Positions 52,786-62,700 of a DNA stretch of 64,000 nt are shown here, piece by piece. A program made the translations under genes and the position numbers. Position 1 is the first letter of the stretch. Each line of letters starts with the position of its first letter. The DNA lies in NCBI GenBank assembly GCA_030144725.1, contig JASKMD010000031.1, positions 9,397,823-9,461,822 of the forward strand, in the 5' to 3' direction. The DNA is from Haematococcus lacustris. Its lineage: Eukaryota; Chlorophyta; Chlorophyceae; Chlamydomonadales; Haematococcaceae. A model generated the notes under the pieces. The model had not been told where the DNA came from. It made no database searches and worked only from the letters and a program-made list of their open reading frames with translations.

Positions 52786-53315
52786 CACTCATCGTAGGAC
52801 CCTGTACAGGGTCCTGGCACACATAGACAAAAGCATCCAAACGGGGTCAACAGAACCAACACAAGCTATGAAGGAATCCTAGCAGGGTTCTATCACATAG
52901 GGATGCAAGGAATGATTAAAACATCTACACTCATCAGGTACACAGGACCCTGCACCGGGTCCTACGACCATGGTGACGCTAGGAACCGGTACAGGGTCCT
53001 AGGACACGGGCCATAGCTCATCACTGGCTGAGACTTTTTGCATGCCACCTACTAGGTTGGGCAGCTGTAACCACCCTTTACAATCGCTCATACTCACATT
53101 TCATGAAAAGTCACTTTGGTTACTCGGTGCCAACTCCCTTAGCCAAAATCAGGGTCTCAGCCCCACACCTGGCCCAACAACTCGACACCGAGTGAGAATT
53201 ACACTTTGGCCCAAGAGAGTCTTGTCACCCTCTAGGTCACAGCAACCCACATACCAAGTCTTAGACCTCAACTCTCAAGTTTTTCAAGCCAGCCAGGCCT
53301 TAATTTGCACGAGTT

Positions 53316-56300
53316 AACTAACTGATACCCTAGAGCGCGGCGCATGGCTGATGGCAAGAGGCATAGATGGCTACTCCGACGAAGTGATCGAGATGTACTT
53401 ACGCACCCATTATGGCCTTGCAGTACAGAGCATTGCCCAACTCAACCAACCCAGCGACTGGTCCGCTAATAACCTAGGGAACCTAGCTGCCCAATACGGT
53501 ACACACACTTTCCTTTGCAGAAAACAAGGCCACAGCATGGCCATGAAATGCATGAACGGCACATGGAACCTACTGGACTCCATGGAAACGACGCCCACAC
53601 CCCTCCTACGCATCTCAGCTACAACCAAGCGAACTATGCACCAACTCTTTGTCATCACACCCAACACCCGCTCACGAGAGCAGATACGCCAATGCAAGGA
53701 AAAGGACATCCACCACATCATTAGCCATACAGAACACACACCAATAGCAACCGGCCCTACGCATATCCCGACCCACAATCCTACACACATGTACATGGAA
53801 GGGCAATACGAAGAGTGCTGCCTAGTACATGCATTCAACATGGCCATGGGAAAAAAACACATTGACTACCACGCAGTCATTGACCACTGCAAGCAACTAC
53901 AAGAACATTTGCAATCCCTTGCACAGAAAGCACGAGAAGAAGGGTATGCTATCAGAACCCTCACAACCAACCACATCTACCACGAGAAAGGCAAATTCTC
54001 AACCGACACACTGAACCACTACCTCTACCGCAAACAACACGAGACATGCACGTACCTGCACCCAGCAACAACCTACCTCCCAACCCACAGTATTACACCA
54101 GAGACGATCACCACAACTATTGCAAACACTGGCGCGACAACCACGGATGCTGTCCTCCTGCTATCACACCACCATGCAACCGTAATCAAACATACGAACC
54201 AAGGTTGGTATCAACTGGACTCGCTGAACCGGAGGCCAAAGCCACTTTCCACACCTAACGACTGGAAACACCTCCAAGGGAACCTGCTCACCATCTGCAC
54301 TGGTAATGTGAAAAACACAAGATACATTAGGAGAGAGATCTGGATAGCGGACCCGTTGGAGGCCACCACCACATCAGCACTAGCAGCACACTTCCAAGAT
54401 CACACTGACCCGATTGATCTTACCACAGACAACACAGAGGCAAGAGAGACCACCGACCACACAGAGATACTCGCCCCACTGCCCGTGCCCGTGCCCGTGC
54501 CCGTGCCCGTGCCCGTGCCCGTGCCCGTGCCCGTGCCCGTGCCCGTGCCCGTGCCCGTGCCCGTGCCCGTGCCCGTGCCCGTGACCGTGCCCGTGCCCGT
54601 GCCCGTGACCCCACTGCCCGTGCTCGTGCCCGTGCCCGTGCCCGTGCCCATGCCCGTGCCCGTGCCCGTGCCCGTGACCCCACTGCCCGTGACCGCCATT
54701 GGCGCCGACAATAACCCTACACTAGACACCAAGCGCAACACTACAATGGAGGACACCCCATTACAAGAGGAACCTGCCCGGTCGCGACAGCGCCGGGACA
54801 TTCCCACCGTTACCCTCCGCCCGCCAGTCCCCCCAGGAAAGCCGCGTACCAACCGACCCGCCACGCGTGTCGATACCAACACTGACCCGTCAGCTAAGCG
54901 GGTACGAGCCACCAAGGCACACCGCAACGACACGCACACACAAACCCTCATGTCCCAATACCTCTGCAAACCCACAACCGAAGCCCACACCACAAGGCTC
55001 AACCCCAACATAGCCGCGACACAACAAACCACGCCGGACACTGACCCTTGTACGAGCCAACACAACAACCCCCCAACCGAACTACCCCAAGCAACCCTCA
55101 ACAGGCAACACATCACCCTCACAACCTTCAATGTCAGAGGCCTATGCAGATCTAGAAATGAGGTCCTGAACCTGGTGCACAAACATAGCCCGGACATCTT
55201 GATCCTCACTGAGACTATGACCCAACCCAAGAGCAACAAACCTAGCTCTGGCTGGCTGAAGAGGGTTATGCCCAACTACACCGTCCACCGTCACGAAGGC
55301 CACAGTGAGGTCCTCATCGGCATCAGACACGATCTAGCTATCCAAATGCAAGCCACCATGCTGCCGCCGTGTGCGAATGCGGATGTAAACACTCGATGCG
55401 TCATCCTAAGCCTCCGCCAACGGCAAAGCGAGGAACTCACACTCGTTGCCACGTACTGGCCGTCAGGGAACAACGACGACGCGATCCAATTCAGGAGAAA
55501 GATGCAAGAACACATACGAGCAGCCACCGGACAACTGCCCGGCTCACTCATTCTGGCGGGAGACATCAACGCCACGATGACGGTAGAGGACCGCTCCGAA
55601 CACACTGAATACCCACAAGACCACATGATGAGGGAGTTCGCCACAGAGCTGCGCCTATCCGAAGCTGACCCCGGCGACCGGGCTTGGACCTACCAGCAAC
55701 CACACTGCAACAGCCGCATCGACGCCATCCTGACGCGCGACGCGAGACACGGCCCTGGGCATCGCACACACGTCGACACAAACGCGTACCTTAGCGACCA
55801 CAGACCGCTCACCGCCACACTCACCACTACCAGACTGGGCATAGATCTAGCAGCCACACACCAACCCTTAAAACACAGCCACACCATTCTCACCACCCCA
55901 ATCACCAACAAAGATAGGGAAGCATACCGGCTTGGAGTACAACAACCCAGCTCAGGCGCTCCACAACTGCATGCACAACTGACAGCATACCTAGCTCCCA
56001 TGTACACAGACGCTACCCACTTCCTGACCACACTAGACAAGGCCAACCCACAACAACCACAACGCTTGACACTTGTGGCAGGCCTCCCGGCTAGAGAAGC
56101 TGTCGACACCGCAGCCGCCATGCTCACAAGGCTCCTGGAAACCTGCAGGGGAACTGCCATGCAGACATGCAACACTAAGACATTGACCAGAGGAGGCCAG
56201 CATTACCAACGCAGGAGCATGTGCAAGATCAGACTGGAAGTGGGGAAAAAGCTCAAAACCACTAGAGAACTCAGCCGGAAGGCCAGAATGTTATACAAAC

Positions 56301-56790
56301 AAAACAGCGTCCACCCGTCTATCGATGACCTACTCCCAGAGACAGACACGATCAACGCGGAGGTAAGGGAGGCGGTGCAAGCACGCCAGGGCGACGGTAC
56401 AACCGAAAATTGCGTGCAAGCCGCGCTCGCCCAGCTGACCAACTCCTACCGCGACCAAATCCACAAGCTAGATGACGACGACTCCGCACTTGCCATTGCA
56501 CAGGCGCGTCTCAGAATGCAAGACCTCATCAGCACCCAACCCAAAAAAGCCAATAAATACATACTGCGCCCTTCTCGCACCGACCACAAAGGACTGCAGG
56601 CACTAGCCGACCCCGATACCAAGAACATCTGCACCGCCCCGGCCGACCTCAACCGGATTATCACCGCCGCCTATAGACAAAAGCTCACGCCGCCGACTCC
56701 CAAAACAGGCCACTACACAAACACACAGACCAGAAATTACCCCTGGACCCGCCCCAAAGCCGTGGACCCCTTCACGTTGCACACCTGCCA
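53316..56790 (+). CDS. LINE copy C, 3' half: protease modules, linker, AP endonuclease
   Basis: Counting from the first Met (53351): the end of protease module 1 has a catalytic-type His at residue 61 (KQGHSMAMK) and Asp at 76 (NLLDSM). Module 2 has [10 protein letters not shown] (Cys 156/157), HHHATVI (about 273) and YQLDSL (Asp 290). This is the Cys-His-Asp order of papain-fold, Josephin-like enzymes. A Pro-Val repeat linker follows (54481-54690). The AP endonuclease (about 590-840) has FNVRGL, LTETM, TYWPSG, AGDINA, SRIDAI and SDHRPL. A pre-RT helical region ends at TRNYPW...LHTCQ, where LINE copy B is inserted; copy B shows that NIHWLH and the RT should follow. The remaining frame reads into copy B's AAG tail and stops at 56836. 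Confidence 0.85.
54481..54690 (+). repeat. GCCCGT hexamer array encoding Pro-Val
   Basis: About 33 units of CCCGTG with GACCCCACTGCCCGTG interruptions at 54606 and 54675. In the LINE frame it encodes a Pro-Val repeat linker between the protease modules and the AP endonuclease. Confidence 0.9.
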
Positions 56791-59700
56791 GAAGAAGAAG
56801 AAGAAGACTACTCCGGTATTCACCGGCGTGCATTAAGGGAGGAGCTACCGCCTGGGGCGCGGCCTGCTCCCACCATCCAGCCAAAGAAGAGGCGTCCCCC
56901 CTACCCTCCCCCCCCTTTGGTAGCCCTGAGTCTGTAGCTTGTCTTTGCAATAGAGTGGGCTGCCTCCATAGCGTGCCTAGTTAACTTGTTGAGCAGCTTG
57001 GTAGTGTTGGCTTGTGTGATCCCGAGGGTTAGGAGGTGTTGCCGTGTGTGCGCTTCGTAGGTTATGCCCCCTATGCCTAGTAGGATTGGTATGATAGCGA
57101 CCATATGGTCTTCCTTGCGTATGGTCTCGGCTAAGTGGGTGTGTTGAGTGAGTGCCTTGTTTAATTGGTCCGTCCACCGTGAGTCCGAGCAGTATTTGAT
57201 TTCTATGATACAGACCCGCTTGGTGTCCTTGCCGTCCTTGCTTGCCTTCTTATGAGGGAGCACCATGAGAATATCCGGCCTAGTGGTGTGTTTAGTATCT
57301 TCTGGTTTCAGTCCGAGTGTTTGGAGTGTTGTGTGTAGCGTGTCGCTCGGGAGGTCCAGGCTTTCCTTAGCGCCCTTCTCCCAGCTGCCGGTGTCCGCAA
57401 AGCTGATGTACCCGCCTAGGGTTCCCTTGCTTATAGCTTTAGTGATGAGGCGGCCCGCCCCGTTGTGCCTTTCTTGCACCATCGGTAGTGTCTCGCTGCA
57501 GCCCGAGAGGAGGTGAGTGGCGCTATCCGCCTCCCCGCAGAGCGGGCATCGGTCATCAGTCGCCCGTTTCCAGCGCATAGCTAGTTTCTGGTTGTATAGC
57601 CCTCCGGTACGATAGAGTATGGCAGTGCGTTGCGCGTGGGTGGAGATGTTCGTGTCGATCATCACTCTTTCGCCTGCTCCTTTCGCCGCGGCTTTGGTGA
57701 TCTCCTGAGTCATCTGGTAGTAGATACTGTCTTGATTGGCAAGACCGAGGTTGTGCTTGCGGTGCATGTGTGCCCGCACGCTTTGGCGGCAATCCGGCAA
57801 TGGGGCGGGGGATTCGCCGTCGGTTTCGTTGCTGAGCCAGTTCTTCGTCTCATTCCGTGTGGTCGGGCTGTAGGCCGGGGTGTTGGCGAGCTCTGGGTGT
57901 AGCGCCGCATACTTGGCGAGGGCATCGGCGCCTTCGTTGCCGATGATGCCCGAGTGGGCCCTGACTTTGTAGAAGTGGATCGTGGCGGGGCTGTCGATGA
58001 TGAGGGTGGCGATTGCGGTCAGGATGTCGTTGTGTCTGTGGGTGATGAGCGACATCGGGTTAGCGAGGGCTCTGCGGATCTGGTAGAGGGAGCAAAGGCT
58101 ATCGGTGGCGATACGTTTGGCCCCCGCTTTGAGTGCCGCGTGTATCGCCGTGAGTTCCGCCCTGTTAATGGTTTTGCTTTCTGGGTCGTTTAGGGCGGCT
58201 GTGATGAGGACGTTGGTCTCCGGGATATAGACCCCCGCCCCGACGCTCTCCGGAGCTGCCCCCGTGGTCTTAATGCAGCTGCCGTCCGTGTACGCGATCG
58301 TGGCCCATTCGGTGATGGCCATCCGTGGCTGCGTCGTGGAATGGTGCGTGAGTTGTTCGTGGCTGCGTTGGTGCCCCGAGGTGGGGAGGTCCCTGTCCAG
58401 CGGCAAGCGCATATGTTGTTTGTGACCGCTAGGGGGTGTGGCTGGCTGGCTTTGATTCGTTGGTCTGTTGCGGATTGGGTGTGTGTCTCGTTGAGGGTGG
58501 AGGGCAGTGGCAGTGCTAGCCAGCCAACCTTGGGGGTTGCCTTTGGTGACGAGTTGTTGTCCTGCTGCATTCCAAATGACGTAGATGTGGAGTTTGGCGT
58601 GCTTGCCTGGCTTGGGGCATCTGGTCTTGGTGGGGGGTATGCTAGCCAGGTGCTGGCAGTACTCAGGGTACCGCCGCAGGGTGTCAATGTGTTTAGGGTA
58701 GGAGATGCCCGTTTTCCCAGGGATCAGCATGATGGTTGCCATGGCCTCCTCTTGAGTAGCTGAATGTATAGCATGGTTAACGCATTTCAGTGCCACTGCA
58801 TCATCTGCCGGTACGTTCCATGTGGATAAGCCAGTGTGGCGAACCAGTAGGCAGTTGTGGTGTGCCCCAAAGGCCGTGTCGTTGGTGTCAGGGCTCCAAT
58901 AGGTGGTGGTTTCTGGTCTAACTGTGAGTGGATCAGCCCATCTTTGCACGGTGCTTGGAAAGCTTCGTGTGGTGTGTAGGGTGTTAAGGGCTTTGTCTTG
59001 TGCCCCTCTCATGGGGTGGTGGCTGCTCTGTGCGTCCTGTCTCCTTAGTAGGGCCACTGCCTCTGTGGCCAGGTTGCGTGTGTGTGGTGTGTGTTGTAAC
59101 CAAGCGTGTAGATGTTGGTGCTGGTCTTTTGTCAGGAGGCCAACTGTGCGACCCGACTCGTCGTGGACCGTTACGTGTTGCACTAAGTCGTGCCGTGGCA
59201 TAATGGGCTCCCCCGTGCTGAGGCTCATCGCGGGGGCGGTCATGTGGGGGTGCAGTTGGAGGAAGGTTTCGCAATTGCCCGTCCCGACGATGTCCGTCTG
59301 CGGGTTGATGGGGTAGGTGTGAAAGGTGGCCTTCGAGTGCAGGTTGTTGCACCGGGGTAGCCAGGTGTGCGGGTCCGGTAGTCCCTGTCGGGTGTGGGCC
59401 GGCAGGTGCGCGTCGGGCCTCGCATGTCTGGCCTCTTGTATCTGCCTGTTTTCCTCGTCGTAGTCGTTGCGCTTTGCCATGTAGTCCAGGTGTGCCGTGA
59501 TGAGCGGCGCCGGTTCGAGAGTGGGGTGCCAGTGTACTCGTATGAGGTCCGAGTGCGCTGACTGGCGCATGGTTGTCTTAAAGTCATTGCTGCCGAACTT
59601 GCATATAGGGCACAGCCAGTATCCTAGTTCCTTGTGTCCTGACAGGTGGGCTTCATCTAGGCAGGCTGGGTGGTAGGCCCTCTTGCAGTTATGGCACGTT

Positions 59701-62700
59701 GGGCTGTCTCCTCTTGGTAGCCAGCACAGCTCACAAGTGCATACGTCTTTAGCCTCTTCCCTGCTGATGGTCTCTATGTGTGTGGGTGTATAGCCTTCTT
59801 CTGCACATAGTGGTAATGCCCATCTATCTATGACTGTGGGCTTCCAATGCACCTTGTAGTAGTTTTCCTTGTTGATGCCGTCCCATTGCCAGCCATCTAT
59901 GCTGGTAATGGCCTCTTGGTGGCCGTACATGGCCCCAAGTATGCAGCCTAGATTCTTGGATTTACATCGGCAGGCTTTATCCACCTTCCAGCTGGAAAGT
60001 CCTGGGAGGTCAAGGCCTACTATGCGCACTATATCTTGCGGAATAGTTTGGGTCTGTCTGCCCTCATTGTTCCGTTTCGTGCCCGCCTTGGGTGGGTTGG
60101 GCTTCGTTGGGGCCGATTTTGTTGCTCGTTGCTCTCGTTTCAGCAGTCGTGAGCTCGTCCGAATGGCCTCATGGACTGCGGGTGCCGCTGCGGCCCGGTC
60201 CGCCGTTGCTGGTTGCGTTGCGTGCATGACCGCATACGCTTTCATATCCATGTAGCGAGCTCTGGTGTCAGGCACTGCGGGTGTGGGCGCAAGTTCCGTG
60301 AGGCCCGCGGCCCAGGGTGTGATTTTGCGTTGGTCGGGCGGGAGGTCGAGTGATGTGTTGCGGCTGTCTCGGATGGCACGCGTTGCGGTCGCATCTGGGC
60401 ATGAGGGTTGGGCTGCCATGGCCGCGAGTTTGTTGAGGGCGATGATGTGCTTCTGCTTGACTTTTTTCCCGTACTTCGATGTGAGCATGTTACCCGTGAT
60501 GATGTGTGTGTTGCCCTTGCAGCTGAGCTCAGAAGCATGCGTGATGCCTAGGCTTTTGAGGCAGGTGATGCTGGCACTAACGACATCGTGTGCTTGGGAG
60601 CTGCTGGCCTGTGTGATGAGGCGGCCGAGTGTTTGGCACTCTTCATGGTAAAGAGGTAGCCCCTCTTCCGTGGCCGACAGCCCGGATATAGAGGCATAGA
60701 CCAGCTGCCTTGCCCTAAGGGTGTGATGGAGAAGGGTGAGAATGCGGTGTCCTTGTGTGCTAGCCTGGGTACTGAGCCATGTGATTTGTTTGTGCAGCAT
60801 GCTCCTCGAGATGTGGGCGTGTGCCACATCTGTGGACTGGAGGCTGTGTGTGAGGGCTGTCGTGTTGCGGGCGTGGTACTCTTGGGCAGTAGAGCTAATG
60901 CCTATGCCTAGCTTGCCAGCGTCTTCTCTGATGATGGCGTTGGGCGTTCCCAGGGGGAGTCTGAGTTTGAGCTTAACGCATTGATTGATGGATCTGTCGT
61001 ACAGCTCAAGGTCCCCTGGGGTGCAGGGCACGGCACAGAAGCTGTAGGCTAGGCTGGGTATGACGGCGGTGCGGATGATGTGTATGGCCTGTCTGGCACT
61101 GGCAAAGGAGCGTCTGAGTCTCTCGAGTTTTTGGCGGAGCTGGGTGATCATAGCGGTGTGTTGTGGTTTCCAGTCCAGCGTCATGGTGATGAGCACACCC
61201 AGGTAGGTGAATGGTGAGGTCGGGCGGTGGTAGGTGACGGGTTTCCCTTGTAGGCTGACGGTTCGGAGTTGTTGGCTGGCCCGCTTATCCGCTTCGGCCG
61301 CGTTGCTGCACATGCCTGTTTCGACCGAGTGATTGAGCGCCGCTGTTGCGAGAGTTTTACTGTGTGAGATGATGAGGTGACCCCAGTCCGAGAAGGCTGA
61401 GAGTTTGTCCGCTTGGCATCGGAGGCTGCGAAGGGTGTTGCAGAGTATAGCTATGTCATCTGCATAGTCGATGCTGCTGACGGTGGCGCGTACCCCGCTG
61501 TCGGCCGTTGCTGATTTGAATTTATAGCCCCAAGCGCCCACTTGCAGCCATCGCAGGAGGGGTTCGATGTAAATGAGAAATAGGAAGGGCGAGAGAGAGT
61601 CGCCTTGTATGGTGCCCCGGTTGACGGGTACCGGGTCAGTATGGCCGTACGGGGTTTTAAAGCGCGTTGTAGCGCCCGTGTATAGGTCCTTTACTGCGTC
61701 CGTCGCGTCCGTGGGGAAGCCTAGGTCATGCATGATCCAGAGTAGTTTGTCTTGGCAGGTGGTGTTGAACGCACTGGTGAAGTCGACCAGGAGCGCGTAG
61801 ATATCTGCCTTGGCCAGTTTAGCATCCTCAAGGGCCATGACAAGCATCTGCAGCTGTTGTGTGGTGTTCCTGTGGGAGCGGAACCCGGCCTGGTTCTTGC
61901 TGAGCATCCCATTAGCTTCAGCATACTCAGACAGCGTCTTGGTAATGAGGCTGGTCCATAGCTTATAAACGGTGTTGGCTAGGCCCACTGGTCTGTATGC
62001 ATTAAGATCTGTTTCCTGGCCCTTGTCTTTGTAAAGCAGGCAGGTGTCACTGGTTTTCCATGTTCTGGGTGTGCAGCCTGTTGCCCACATGATGATGAAG
62101 AGCTGGTGGATGGTGTCCCGTATCTCCCATGGCAGCATCTTGATGATTTCATTTTCTACGCCGTCTGGTCCCGGGGCCTTGCCTCCCGCCAGCCTGCTGA
62201 GGCATTCCCGGAAGCCTGCCTTGTCCATGATGGCTGTGTGCAGCCAGTGTATGTTTTGGCATGCGTGCAGTGCGAAGGCGTCGTCTGCTTTGGCGCGAGC
62301 CCACGGGTAGTTTCGTGTCTGTGTAGTAATGTAGTGGCCAGTCTTGGGGGTCGGGGCCGACAGCTTCTGCCCATATGCGGCGGTGATTATCCGGTTAAGG
62401 TCGGCAGGGGCGGTGCATATGGTTTTGGTGTCAGGATCAGCTATCGCCTGCAGGCCTTTGTGGTCGGTGCGGGATGGGCGTAGGATACGTTTGTTAGCCT
62501 TCTTGGGCTGGGTGCTGATCAGTTGTTGCATTCTGGCGCGAGCTTGTGCGATGGCGAGTGCGGAGTCATCGTCGTCTAGTTGGTGGATTTGGTCGCGGTA
62601 CGAGTTGGTCAGCCGGGCGAGCGCGGCCTGCACGTGGTTTTCGGTTGGGTCTTCGCCCTGGCGCGCTTGCACCGCCTCCCTTGTTTCCGCATTCGTCGTA

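Larger units (their letters stand above)
46446..53315 (+). mobile_element. CACTCG foldback-like element, full length 6.9 kb, inside LINE copy C (copy 4)
   Basis: Starts CACTCGCGCCGATTAAGGCC and ends GGCCTTAATTTGCACGAGTT (last base G in the other copies). AA flanks both sides (46444-46445, 53316-53317). Removing it rejoins the LINE frame from ENRLPQ to [10 protein letters not shown]. Same order of modules as copy 2: 5' module, CAGGGTYCTG minisatellite (46640-47255), unique module (47255-47520), GGCTA and CCAGGCTGC arrays, spacer modules, GGGGA array (48371-49175), GGGA array (49443-49747), unique part, old 3' module remnant (50490-50630), CAGGACCCTG minisatellite (50740-52785) and 3' module (52786-53315). 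No protein gene. Confidence 0.85.

Noticed and set aside
50428..52862. Frames of 700-790 codons in the 3' minisatellite of copy 4
   Set aside because: Period-derived; no start, splice or domain evidence.
55291..56442. Minus-strand frames opposite the LINE C endonuclease region
   Set aside because: Shadows of the plus-strand coding region, which has clear APE motifs.
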